A stretch of DNA of 64,000 bases from Chiua virens. Lineage: Eukaryota; Basidiomycota; Agaricomycetes; Boletales; Boletaceae. Of this stretch, positions 35,219 through 44,639 are shown piece by piece (the stretch's first letter is position 1; each line of letters begins with the position of its first letter). Position numbers and translations under genes: made by a program. The notes below the pieces were generated by a model. That model did not search any database and had not been told where the DNA came from. It saw only the letters and a program-made list of their open reading frames with translations. Location of the stretch: NCBI GenBank assembly GCA_019787685.1, contig JAHNUO010000016.1:496001-560000 (forward strand), given 5' to 3'.

Positions 35219-37084
35219 ATGTCGCAGATACCGACCGGTGAGTACTGATTTGGGGAAGCGAACTTGAGAGGACCACATTGACGATTCAGTCAGAGGACGC
35301 GAGAGTGTTGGATGCAGGGAGGCATGTATATGCGATTGCCTTCCATCCCGACAGACAGCAGCTTCTCAGTGGGAGTGTGGATGGAATTCGATGGTATCGA
35401 ATTGCAGATGGCAAAGTGGTAAAGGAACAGACGGGGATGGATGTGATTGGCATTTCAGTGTCACAGGATGGCAAATGGGTCGTGGTCGGGACATATGGGA
35501 ATGGTGTCAGTGTGTGGGATGAAGAACTGCAGAAGAAGATCGTTGATGTCAAGGAAGACATGTATGTGTGGGCAGCGGACGTGTCGCCAAATTCGACATG
35601 ATTTGCGACAGGGACCGATGACAAGACAGCAAGCATCTGGGAAATCTCGACGGGCCACCGTCTCGTAGGGCCAATCAAATTCGAGGAATGGGTGTCAGGA
35701 ATCCGATTCTCCCCTAATGGCGAGCAAATTGCCATATCCGCTGATGGTGGCCCGATCCAGATCTTCGACAGCCAATCCGGAGACAAGCTCATCACCATCG
35801 ACACCGAGACAGCGAACGGCCTCGTACTCACTCCCCTTGCGTGGTCCGACGACGGTCGGACAATCATTGGTGCTTGCAAGACCAACAAGGTCAAATCTTT
35901 TGATGCATCAACTGGTAGCCAACTTGCAGAATGCCAGGTTCACGACGACGACGACGAGCAGAGGCCCATCGCTCTCGCGGCCAATAAGCAGTTTATAGCT
36001 GCCAACGCGGGGGGCTCGATCTCACTTCGGGACATGGCTACTCTCTCTCAGATTGGTCCCATTATCAAAGGCGACGACGCCATGTTCCCAATTGCGCTCT
36101 CTTTAAACAGTAACCATCTTGCAATAGGACGAGACCACGGGAAAATCATACTCCGCAGTGACCTTCGCACTATCCTCCAGGACCTCGATGTAAGTATACG
36201 TATGTATGTACTTGCGAGCAGGATAAGTTACTCTCATTTAGGGGTCCATGGGCGAGGAGAGGCACGGAGACGTACATGATGGCGACGACAATCAGTCCCC
36301 CGACTCCAATCGGGTACGTTTCCGTCATTCCGTCATCTCATGTGTCTCCGATATCTTCATTATACGCAGCAGTCATCTAGTCGCAACAGCGAGCCCAGGA
36401 CCCAAGGTGCGGAGAGTGATATCGATCTCCTAGAGGTATCAGTTTATCCGTGCTCTTGTAAGTCAAACTTGCTGTGGGCGATGGGTGTCTTACAGCTCGC
36501 AGTCCACAGTTATGCTTGTTGTGGATTTTACTTTTCTGGCTATGCCCGGTGTCGTCAACGCAGACTCGGGCGCAACTGCAGTTCAAATCGTTATCTATTG
36601 CTCCATAGTCGCAACGACCGCCTCTATCTTCTTCTCGCTTGCCTCGTTGCATATGCACAGTACACCAGGAATCAAGCGTGATCTCCCCTTTGTATGTCTC
36701 CGCAGCAACGGATCACATTCAGTCATGTCATTCACGTTGGTCATCACAGGCAGAAGGATTGCTGTCGCTTAATCGATCGAGGTCGGGAATGGTATATCTT
36801 GCCATCGTCCATAGTCTTCCCATGGGCAGTGTCATGTGGTCATACGTCATTTAAGTCCTGTCGGTCACGTTCACTCACTGTACTGACATGGTTGCAGAAT
36901 GCTACTTTTCAGTGCAGCACTTGGGCTAGAGTTCTTTGGTCCAAAACAACTTGCCACCATCGTGACCCTTGGTATTGTATGTTGCATTGCTTACGTTGCT
37001 GTGATGAACACCTTTAGTTTCGTAAGGAGACTATTTTATAAGTCCAGTAATAGGGGTGATGTGACACTAGAGGGCAACGTTTGA
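35219..37084 (+). pseudogene. Chimeric WD40-transmembrane gene D (in-frame stop in the head)
   Basis: The 5' part is a WD40 head as in copies B and C (19-nt exon 35219-35237, intron 35238-35293, then a head ending ILQDLD at 36189). The usual two linker exons run to SDIDLLE at 36435. After an intron (36436-36502) the sequence becomes the membrane part of the WW-like/TM family: STVMLVVDFTFLAMPGV, then IVIYCSIVATTASIFFSLAS, an exon with SGMVYLAIVHSLPMGSVMW, and a last exon with LLFSAALGLEFFGPKQLATIVTLG, stop at 37082-37084. Phases match, so the reading frame passes from propeller to membrane helices. One codon, TGA at 35599-35601, replaces the CGA of the other copies (AACGA-type context to ATGA), so full-length translation needs readthrough, editing or an allele without the change. 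Confidence 0.78.
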
Positions 37085-38640
37085 TCTATACCTCGATACG
37101 TTACGTACCTGTCACAACTTGTTCTTGCCATCTTTGTTTTTGCACTCTTATTGTACCAGGGTTGTATTTAATTGTCTCTTTTACGTCTTTCCCTCCCTTT
37201 CTTCCTCAGATTTGACCTCTTTTCGTCTCTAAATTATGTTTGGCAATGACATCGCCTAGTAACGTGAATTTGCGCAAAGCGAGGTTCAAACCTCGTTTTA
37301 CTTTTGGCTCAGATGTTACACATCCATGAATGTTCAATGGGAGAAATTCTACTAGTGACACGTTCTCAAAGGTTTGCGTACAAAACCATGCTGAGTCTCC
37401 CATTTATCGATGTGCGTAAACAAGTAGCCTGACAATGAATCAAGGTCAGTCCATGTCGAGGTCCACGAGATGTCTTACCGTTACGTTTACCTCGATCATG
37501 ATAATTTGTATTTGTGTGCGCGCGGATGAACTTGGAGAAGTCCCAGGCAACAAGAAGGTGGTGCAAGAAGCCAGCTAGTTCACAACATCGTGGCTCGTCG
37601 ATCATGAACGGGTGGATATGGGAATGAAACACGTCTTTTTCTGAACCAGAGCCAGAAACTAGAAGAGTTTGTCATTGCATGTGAGATATTCATTGAGACT
37701 TTACTTCCATGGAACTGGCGAGGTTTCAAAGTAGACTTAACCTTTAGCGGATGGGTGACTGTTGTGTGTCAGCATTGACTTTGATGCTTTTATGATCGCT
37801 GGTGGAACGACCTGCGATTAGGATCATGAATAGGTACTCATCCAGAGATGGCGATCGACCACATACAGCAGCGACGAGCTGTTCCAAAGCCGCAGATTAC
37901 AAAGAACATTCTAAACGTTCTCCATTGGTTCTCCACATCGACCATGCATATGGTGGGAACCCAAGTGAGAATACGCACTAGAGACGCGAGACACCCGAAG
38001 GGAGAGGTTGCACGAAGAAGGAAAACACAAGTTTACAGTACGACCCTGTGTGCTAGCGTGAACCGAAACACATTGCTCTTTAAGTTGAAGCTCGATGGTC
38101 CGAACTCATGTCGTGTAGCAGTAGCTGCACCTGTGAAACATCGCAAGCTAAGACCAGTGAGCAACAGTCCTAAGATCATAAGGACTATGCTGACCATGCT
38201 TTAACGATGCGATGTTGCGTGACACCATATGTGGTGACATTCTCTGCCAACGGGAAGCATCTCGGAAATAGACATGAAGCCAATTTCCATATCACGGGAT
38301 GTCAATGGCAGATGTGTGGTCTATGGAACAACGAAAGGAGTGGCGCTTGGAGGGGAAAATTAGTGAGTCGTCCGCGTCAGAGTCAAGGAGAGACTGTCGT
38401 TTGCGGACGGCACTTAAGGTCTATGGATGGTTCACGTCTGGAGCTGGCAAGAGCATCGAGGTATGTATCTTTCGAACGCTTCGTCTGGATGGACTCCAGA
38501 CTTGGTCACTTTGCCAACAGCAGCAAAATTTTACCACGAGTGGGTAAGTGAAACGTCGACGTCCAGACTTGACAATTGCTAGAAGTCCAATTTGTCATTC
38601 TTTGTTGTTCGTTATGTGACTCGAGGGGAGAGAGAGAGCG
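37085..38640. other. Region downstream of gene D; possible decayed WD40 remnant
   Basis: The first 150 bases resemble the 3' flank of the TM family (T/C-rich, like that after copy B at 50150). At 38207-38551 one frame reads TFSANGKHLGN and another ADVWSMEQRKEWRLEGK, both reminiscent of WD40 blades but out of frame with each other, so this may be an old WD40 fragment. A palindromic 'gcgaggttcaaacctcg' at 37278 looks like a tRNA B box but has no matching A box. Nothing else is supported. Confidence 0.4.
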
Positions 38641-38662
38641 AGTATTCTAGCCGTGTGTGGGC

Positions 38663-38681
38663 GAAGGCGCGGAGCGCCTTC
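38663..38681. repeat. Perfect short hairpin near the 3' end of the retrotransposon
   Basis: GAAGGCGC-GGA-GCGCCTTC: an 8-bp GC-rich stem with a 3-base loop, about 130 bp beyond the recombinase stop. It may belong to the terminal repeat or act as an RNA 3'-end structure. Confidence 0.5.
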
Positions 38682-38807
38682 CGGTCGCGATCTGAGAACC
38701 TGGGAACCTGAGCGTCAGCTGCGTTCCCCAGATGCTAGGACGGCCCGACGCGACGAGGTGGCGCTCGGATCCCAGGTGCTAGGAGGGCTGAACTCACGAG
38801 TTGAAGT

Positions 38808-40073
38808 CTATCTCACTGGTGGCATGGCTAGGCGAGTGAATTCGAGAGCAGTCTCGGGCGGCATGGATTGCATGTATGGTGCAAGGATTTGATTGTGTTT
38901 TCTGAGGTACAACTGAAAAGCGTTGCTTGCCCATCGTCCTTTTACTTTGACGACGTCGAAGGGGACTCCTCGGAGGAGGTATTCTAGGGTGGCTCCTATG
39001 CGAATACTGTGACCGTGGATTCGATCGAATCCGGCTTCTTTGGAGAGCTTGTTGAGTCGTGTGATGAAAGTGTGTCGAGTCATCGGGCGATAGCCTTTTG
39101 GTGATTTGTAAGCGAAGAGGGGGCCGTTGGCGGGGGGGTTGTTGACTGCAAAGTGTTTGTTGAGGGCGTCCAGAGGGTCTGTGGGTCCGCCCTGTTTCGC
39201 CCAATGTACTTCTTCACCTGCGGGGCTGACTTTTGTGCGTGGGAGGACAAAAACTTTGGTGTGAAAGCCATTGCGGTCTGTGTCGTCGCGAATGCCGTCG
39301 GGGGTGATGTGTTCGGTCGGGTTGAAGGTGTCAAGTCTCTGGAGCGTGAATTCGCCTACGCGTGCTGCGGTGTAGAAAATGGTGGTGAGACAAGCAAAGA
39401 AGGCGGCGTCAAGTGGTTTTTTCTGGTCGAGTTTGTCTTTGATGCAGGTAATCATTTCGGTGGTGATGGGTTTGTGCTTGTCTTGTTTGACTGTGGTGGG
39501 GGCGAGTTTGGCGGCGCCTTTCAACATGGTATTTACTTGTTCTTCGTGTAAGGTCCACGGTAGTCCGTAGAGGGTGTGCCAGGCCCGTACCGCGTAGATG
39601 TAGTTGTGAATGGCTTTGCCAGAGAGTGATCCTGCGAGTGCTGATATGAAAGATGATATTAGTGTAGGTTTGGCCGGTGCGCGTTCTTTTTCCGGGATCT
39701 CCCTACTGTCACAGAATACATGGTAAACTAGTAGTCCTGCACCGTATGTAGCGCGGGTGCTCTCTGCCCAGCCTTGTAAGGTGACGGTTTTAACTCTTTC
39801 TTGGAGTTCGAGAATTTCCGGGGAAGCTGGGACGGGGAGTGCGTCGGGGTGTGGGAGCCATTTTTCTAAGCAGTCTTTGGCTGCACAGTGTGGGCAAAGG
39901 TCCGAGGGTGAGGGTGTTAAATTTAGAGGATATGGTGGAACGATATTGCCAGTGTGGTGGACGGTTCCTCTGGTGTGTGCTGGGAGTGGATGCAGGTTTG
40001 TGAAGTTGATATTAGATGCAGAGGGTGTGGCAGCTGGGGTCGTCGAAATCGATGATGAGGTCGCGGATTTCAT
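38808..40073 (-). CDS. Tyrosine recombinase of the retrotransposon
   Basis: The catalytic set can be seen: first arginine in FYTAARVGEFTLQRL, the H-x-x-R pair in GHSIRIGATLEYLLRG, a tryptophan in KVKGRWASN, and the probable nucleophile tyrosine in FQLYLRKH. An N-terminal SAM-like core-binding part precedes (TLQGWAESTRATYGAGLLVY). The frame is open back to 40466, but the RNase H coding region occupies 40012-40466 in another frame. I therefore take the ATG at 40073, which leaves a short overlap with the RT frame. It would cut and join the circular element DNA at the target. The frame is complete with no stop. Confidence 0.85.
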   Translation of the reverse strand: MKSATSSSISTTPAATPSASNINFTNLHPLPAHTRGTVHHTGNIVPPYPLNLTPSPSDLCPHCAAKDCLEKWLPHPDALPVPASPEILELQERVKTVTLQGWAESTRATYGAGLLVYHVFCDSREIPEKERAPAKPTLISSFISALAGSLSGKAIHNYIYAVRAWHTLYGLPWTLHEEQVNTMLKGAAKLAPTTVKQDKHKPITTEMITCIKDKLDQKKPLDAAFFACLTTIFYTAARVGEFTLQRLDTFNPTEHITPDGIRDDTDRNGFHTKVFVLPRTKVSPAGEEVHWAKQGGPTDPLDALNKHFAVNNPPANGPLFAYKSPKGYRPMTRHTFITRLNKLSKEAGFDRIHGHSIRIGATLEYLLRGVPFDVVKVKGRWASNAFQLYLRKHNQILAPYMQSMPPETALEFTRLAMPPVR

Positions 40074-41925
40074 CAGGTATCGAGACTTGTGGGAGTAGAG
40101 CCTCGGTGGAGGGATACTCTCCGCGAGACGGTCTGTCAGCTGGGTTGTCTGCGCTAGGGATGTATTTTGCGAAGACCCGACGCGGGGGGGATGCCAAGAG
40201 GGAGTGTATTCTCCTGAAGGTGGCATTAGTTGGTGTGTTCTGGCTGCGGCCTTTCCTCCAGGCTTCGACAACTCCTTGGTTGTCGCAATAAACCGTGAGT
40301 GGCGTGCTGGATGAGTCAATTGTGAGCAGTGCTCGAATGAGTAGCTCGAAAGCAATGCTTTCTGCCCACCCGATGTCTCGTCCATTGTGGTGCCAGTGTT
40401 TGGACAGCTTCCATGCATGCCATTTGCCATCAATGACGATCCCCAGGCCATGACTGGAGCTGGCATCTGAGAAGGCTTTGTGGTCGACTGCGTATGGGTG
40501 GTGGGGGATTGGGATGGGGGGTTTGGAATTTAATGCTTGGAGCCACCAGTGGAGTTCGTCAACTAGGTTGCATGGCTGCCTACGGGGCATGAAAGGGTTG
40601 TCTCCGAAAATTCCCAGCATTGCCTGGAGTGAGGTGAGGTAAGCATTGCCCTCTGGGATGACTAATGATGCGTGGGAGAGTCGTCCGTATAATTTCTCTA
40701 CTTGTTCGAGTGTATGTGCAGTTGTGCGTAGCCAATCCTGTATTGCATTGATATATTTGGTCCGTTTGGCTGTGGTAAGAGTGACTGTTTTGTTCTCAAG
40801 GTCCCATGTGAAGCCAATGAAGGTTGGGTTCGAGGAGAAGGGTGTGTCTTTGGAGAGTTCCCAGGGTATTCCAAGGTGATCGGATATCCGGTCAATGTGT
40901 TCAAAGTCGTATGTATACGACTCTGAATTGGATGCTAAGGGATTATCTGAGTTCTCTGGGTACAGGTTTTTTATAGGGTGGGTGCAGTCCTCGGCGAATT
41001 CTTCAAAGGTATCATTGGCTAGGAGCTCTCCTTTGAACCACAAGCGGCCATTGTCTTTGATCTTTCCACCATGCTTAGCAATAGTACGTGCTTTGGCTTC
41101 ACGTGCCTTGTTATAGTCAGCAATAGTGCTGTGATGTAGGCGTATGAAAAGATGATCGTCTACCCATGCAATTACTGGACCTATGCCTGCAGCTCGGAGA
41201 ATGTCTAGGCCTGCGTCACGCACAATACCATAAGTTCCAGCTGAAGGGCCATATCCAAAACAAAGGGTGGTGTCTACTGCGAAAAGTGCGGGTTCATCTG
41301 AGATGCGCACAACGAGAGCGGGCCATTGGGAAGGGTGTAATGGGATTGTGCGATAGGCTTCCGCTACGTCTCTGGTTACTCCTTGGCTTCCTGGTGGGAG
41401 GGTGTTAATCAGGGTACATGCCGTGTAGAAAGTACCCCATGCACATGGGAAAAGCGTAGAGTCTATTTGGGAATTGATAGACAGTGGCCCATTAGATTGG
41501 GGCGAGTTAGGGTACGAAAGATTCTGTATTAATCTGAATTTTCCTGGTTTGCCCGGTTTGGGTATTAGACTTAACGGGGAGGTTTGGAAAGGTCCGATGA
41601 GGGTTTCGAGTGCATCTTGGGTGAAGGGTCCTATGTAACGTTGCTTCGTAAACTCTTTGTGCAATATTTCGTCGAAAGCATGGCGATGTACATTAATGGA
41701 GGGATTGTTGGGTGGGGTGAAGGATCGGGTTATGGTGGGGGCATGTGCGTGGAAACCGTGTATTAGCTGCTCGACTAGAGCAGGGTGTCTATGAGAGAGT
41801 CCAAATGTTATTAACAAGTCTCGCCATCCGTTTGCTTTGTAGGGTGTCTGTGCCCTACTTCGCAGACGAACTAGCAGGGTGTTGGCGACGTGGACAGTCC
41901 AAATGTTATTAACAAGTCTCGCCAT
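40012..41925 (-). CDS. Reverse transcriptase / RNase H of the retrotransposon
   Basis: RT motifs appear in order: GKFRLIQNLSYPN, motif A VTRDVAEAYRTIPLHP, motif B LCFGYGPSAGTYGIVRDA, and motif C VIAWVDDHLF with the aspartate pair. RNase H follows with SDASSSHGLGIVIDG, the glutamate in WAESIAFELLIRAL, the aspartate in VYCDNQGVVEAW, and SADNPADRPSRG. The frame is undamaged over 637 codons. Its first residues (MARLVNNIWT) come from a unit of the 98-bp array and not from a natural start. In a single-unit array this frame would continue upstream into coding sequence at 42995-42290. It copies element RNA into DNA in the cytoplasm or nucleus. Confidence 0.88.
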   Translation of the reverse strand: MARLVNNIWTVHVANTLLVRLRSRAQTPYKANGWRDLLITFGLSHRHPALVEQLIHGFHAHAPTITRSFTPPNNPSINVHRHAFDEILHKEFTKQRYIGPFTQDALETLIGPFQTSPLSLIPKPGKPGKFRLIQNLSYPNSPQSNGPLSINSQIDSTLFPCAWGTFYTACTLINTLPPGSQGVTRDVAEAYRTIPLHPSQWPALVVRISDEPALFAVDTTLCFGYGPSAGTYGIVRDAGLDILRAAGIGPVIAWVDDHLFIRLHHSTIADYNKAREAKARTIAKHGGKIKDNGRLWFKGELLANDTFEEFAEDCTHPIKNLYPENSDNPLASNSESYTYDFEHIDRISDHLGIPWELSKDTPFSSNPTFIGFTWDLENKTVTLTTAKRTKYINAIQDWLRTTAHTLEQVEKLYGRLSHASLVIPEGNAYLTSLQAMLGIFGDNPFMPRRQPCNLVDELHWWLQALNSKPPIPIPHHPYAVDHKAFSDASSSHGLGIVIDGKWHAWKLSKHWHHNGRDIGWAESIAFELLIRALLTIDSSSTPLTVYCDNQGVVEAWRKGRSQNTPTNATFRRIHSLLASPPRRVFAKYIPSADNPADRPSRGEYPSTEALLPQVSIPDEIRDLIIDFDDPSCHTLCI

Positions 41926-42290
41926 CCGTTTGCTTTGTAGGGTGTCTGTGCCCTACTTTGCAGACGAACTAGCAGGGTGTTGGCGACGTGGACAGTCCAA
42001 ATGTTATTAACAAGTCTCGCCATCCGTTTGCTTTGTAGGGTGTCTGTGCCCTACTTTGCAGACGAACTAGCAGGGTGTTGGCGACGTGGACAGTCCAAAT
42101 GTTATTAACAAGTCTCGCCATCCGTTTGCTTTGTAGGGTGTCTGTGCCCTACTTTGCAGACGAACTAGCAGGGTGTTGGCGACGTGGACAGTCCAAATGT
42201 TATTAACAAGTCTCGCCATCCGTTTGCTTTGTAGGGTGTCTGTGCCCTACTTTGCAGACGAACTAGCAGGGTGTTGGCGACATGGACAGT
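41801..42290. repeat. 98-bp tandem repeat, five units
   Basis: The block beginning 'ccaaatgttattaacaag' starts at 41801, 41899, 41997, 42095 and 42193, an exact 98-bp period. A sixth start at 42291 diverges at once. Units differ by almost nothing: one C/T difference in the first (CTTCGCAGAC against CTTTGCAGAC) and one G/A at the far edge. On the coding strand one frame of a unit is open (VHVANTLLVRL...NGWRDLLITFG); the other two contain stops. Because 98 is 2 modulo 3, each added unit shifts the frame. Confidence 0.97.
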
Positions 42291-42630
42291 CCTGTGCTCC
42301 ATGGTTGGGGTCTCCGCAACCCGAGCATTCATGTTTGTGCCCTGGACTGGAGCATCTGCGGGGACGTTGGAAGTCCCAGCAGAGGGTGCACCCGCTCTTG
42401 TTGAGTAGACGCCCTTGCTGGTCGTGAGTACAGTGGGTAGGGCCTGAGTTGTCCCATAGAGAGGAGGCATTGCAGACGGGGCGATCAGGGCGATCCTCGT
42501 GTCTCCCGAGGCATTTCGGACAGACTGGGGTGGTCTTGGTGTTACGAAAGGGACGGCATCCGAGTTTCTTGTTTTCGTAGCTCCGGCTGTGTCGTGGTGA
42601 TTTCTCTTTAGACTGTGATCTGTATCGCAC
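42247..42630 (-). CDS. Zinc-knuckle part of the retrotransposon gag
   Basis: The frame has cysteine/histidine clusters: CPKCLGRHEDRPDRPVC, CTLCWDFQRPRRC, and HECSGCGDPNHGAQDC. They match the nucleic-acid-binding region that follows gag in mushroom retroelements. It enters the first repeat unit and stops there (ASSSAK, stop). It probably joins the gag-like frame (43823-42999) through an intron of about 390 nt, from a GTACGC donor near 43034 to an acceptor near 42648, or it is a separate exon. A second open frame of 276 codons over the same DNA (42995-42165) lacks such motifs. Confidence 0.7.
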   Translation of the reverse strand: MRYRSQSKEKSPRHSRSYENKKLGCRPFRNTKTTPVCPKCLGRHEDRPDRPVCNASSLWDNSGPTHCTHDQQGRLLNKSGCTLCWDFQRPRRCSSPGHKHECSGCGDPNHGAQDCPCRQHPASSSAK

Positions 42631-42998
42631 TGGGCGTGGGCCCCTTGTCTGGGTGAAACGGGGAGAGGCCGACCTCGATGGTCTCCGATGTGCCAGTGTA
42701 TCTCGGGTGAGTTGGCGTCCTCGGTCACGGGAGTCAACAGGTTGGAAACGGTTGAATCATGCCTGATCCAGCTGGGCAAGTAGGACAGTAGCAGCAGCGA
42801 TGAAAGGGAGCAGCGGTGGGGATCATTGGGGACAATAGTCACAGTAGCAGCAGCAGGGGTGGCAGGATTAGCGGATATGAATGGCGTATGAAAGCGATGG
42901 TAGCAGCGGGGCAGCAGCGGGGTTGTTTGGGTTTTAGCGGTTGGGTGCGTTGAAGTAAAAGGGATGTTTGGTGATTCGGGAATATGTGAAGGCAAGGG

Positions 42999-43823
42999 TC
43001 AGATTTGTGAATGAGTTGGGGAATATTTGCGTACCTGTTCGAGATTGGCTCTGACTTCCCTGGAGTCTAGTTCGCATGCTATTTTGGCGAGGAGATCCTC
43101 GTTTATGGTAGCGATGTTGTATGCTTTGCGTAGCGCTAATTTATCGTGCCAATCTGCATGGGCTCTGGACGCATAGAGCAGGAGTGCTTTTTCTCCTTGT
43201 TCGCTTTCCTCCCGCATGGGATGGTTGTCCAAGTTGTGGAAAAACCAGTTAAACGAGTCTACGGTGTTGTTACCCCATTTCGCGTTGTCAATGGCCGTGA
43301 GGAAAAGGTTTTTAGCATACATAAATTCACTATATGAGAGTTGATGGTCGAGTTTGGCGTTCTTAGAGGCTGAGAGGGAGCCAGCTGATCGCACGGTGAC
43401 CTGGCCTTCTTCGGCTTTGGTGATTGCGAGGGTGTTATTCTCGTCAGTCTGTCTAACCGTGCGGGCAGCCTTGCGAAGTCCTTCCCTAGTGAAGTACCAC
43501 ATGGGAACATGTTTGCGAGCCTCTATGCGTTTGATTGCATAGTCTGCTGGCCTCGCAGTGAGGGTGGTGGCTATGCGCGCGTCTGGGTCAAACATGATGG
43601 GTTGCGCTGAAGGTAAGTAATATAAGGTTGAATGAGAAGAAAGGTGGGGCGATAGGTTCGTCCCAAGGGGGGTTATGTTTGAAGGGATGATGGATTCAGG
43701 TTTGTCTAAGAGTCCTAGAAGCTGCTGGACAATCCGGAATGAAACGCGGTCGATATAAAAGTATCCGGGTGGAGGCGAAGCGATGAGAGTATTGATTCGA
43801 GTAGATGAGACGTCAAGGAACAA
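42999..43823 (-). CDS. Gag-like protein segment of the retrotransposon
   Basis: The segment DPDARIATTLTARPADYAIKR and then HVPMWYFTREGLRKAARTVR resembles the gag-like domain that starts many agaricomycete retroelement polyproteins ('..WYFT.EG'). A helical region follows (FMYAKNLFLTAIDNAKWG, FNWFFHNLDNHPMREESE). It probably assembles the particle or binds element RNA. The first 70 codons of the open frame look less conserved and may be intron or leader, since the upstream frame 44639-44310 appears to be the true N-terminus. Confidence 0.65.
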   Translation of the reverse strand: MFLDVSSTRINTLIASPPPGYFYIDRVSFRIVQQLLGLLDKPESIIPSNITPLGTNLSPHLSSHSTLYYLPSAQPIMFDPDARIATTLTARPADYAIKRIEARKHVPMWYFTREGLRKAARTVRQTDENNTLAITKAEEGQVTVRSAGSLSASKNAKLDHQLSYSEFMYAKNLFLTAIDNAKWGNNTVDSFNWFFHNLDNHPMREESEQGEKALLLYASRAHADWHDKLALRKAYNIATINEDLLAKIACELDSREVRANLEQVRKYSPTHSQI

Positions 43824-43933
43824 TAGGACGAGGTAAAAGAGAAACTACCCAGCTCACTCACGCACGGGAGAGTAAACAGGAGATCTCCTGAACACCCAAA
43901 GACAATATTTTTGTGTTAGAAACAGGGTTTTAT

Positions 43934-43956
43934 AGTCCTGGGCATAACCCAGGACT
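43934..43956. repeat. Perfect 9-bp hairpin
   Basis: AGTCCTGGG-CATAA-CCCAGGACT: a 9-bp stem with a 5-base loop, located between the two gag-like frames of the retrotransposon. It could lie within an intron or leader. Confidence 0.6.
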
Positions 43957-44309
43957 GTTAAAGGTAATCCGACCCTAAGTAAGTGTACAGGATTGACGTA
44001 GGGTGAGTATGGAAAGAAGGGGTGTCAAACCTTGTAGATGACAAAGAAAGGGAAGGTGTTAGGATAGTAATGACCTTAATAAGGCCAAATCGAGTAGAAC
44101 AAGTCAAATCGGATGAAGCGGAATACGTACGAAAGCACCGGATTGGATCGCGTTGACTCGGATTGGACTCGGATTGGACTCGGATGATCTGTAAACGCTA
44201 GGAATGAAACCGGGCTGGCACGAAGTCGATGGCGGATGAGACGGGAGATGATATGACATGATGAAGAGCGAGGAAAATGTATCCTATAACCGTAGGGAGT
44301 ATCTAACTC

Positions 44310-44639
44310 CTACAGCGCGCCCGCCGGGACTGGGTCTGCAGGCTGCACTTCTTGGGCTTGGTTTCCCATAGGGGGCTCTCGTCTAGGTGGGTTCGGTGGG
44401 TCATGGTCAGGTTGCTGGAGTGCACCCCCATCTCCTCCTGGATCTCTGTTTGGTCTGGGTACTGGGCGTATGCCTCCGAGTCCAGTCTCGGCCCAGCGTT
44501 CCCCAAGGAATGCTATGGCTTGTTCATGGTCGATCCGTTGTGTCTCCATGGTGAGTTCGACGAGGGCGGCGAAACCGGGAGCGTCGAAATCTGGGTGCTG
44601 GAGGGGGTCCTCTGGCTGATTCGGGATGGCCTGATCCAT
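44310..44639 (-). CDS. N-terminal gag-like frame of the retrotransposon
   Basis: 109 codons starting MDQAIPNQPEDPLQHPDFDAP (given in part), with GFAALVELTMETQ and a proline/aspartate-rich end. This pattern, a short acidic N-terminus with PDF and a helix, opens many mushroom retroelement polyproteins in my memory of the family. It is probably spliced or otherwise joined to the frame ending at 42999. The intervening 44309-43824 holds a hairpin and three 11-12 base direct repeats (GGACTCGGATT). Confidence 0.6.
   Translation of the reverse strand: MDQAIPNQPEDPLQHPDFDAPGFAALVELTMETQRIDHEQAIAFLGERWAETGLGGIRPVPRPNRDPGGDGGALQQPDHDPPNPPRREPPMGNQAQEVQPADPVPAGAL

Noticed and set aside
35286..35894. Long minus-strand frames opposite the WD40 heads (also 23512-24030, 31146-31754, 55761-56363)
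   Set aside because: They are mirror frames of the WD40 codons and recur only because the WD40 genes are copied. No family features.
37278..37294. tRNA-like B box (palindromic gcgaggttcaaacctcg)
   Set aside because: No A box or acceptor stem at the right distance; it is a simple palindrome.
40074..40466. N-terminal extension of the tyrosine recombinase to 40466
   Set aside because: The same DNA encodes the RNase H motifs in another frame, so the extension is a shadow.
44156..44190. Three copies of GGACTCGGATT as a microsatellite or binding site
   Set aside because: Too short and local to support a function; noted only as part of the retrotransposon leader.
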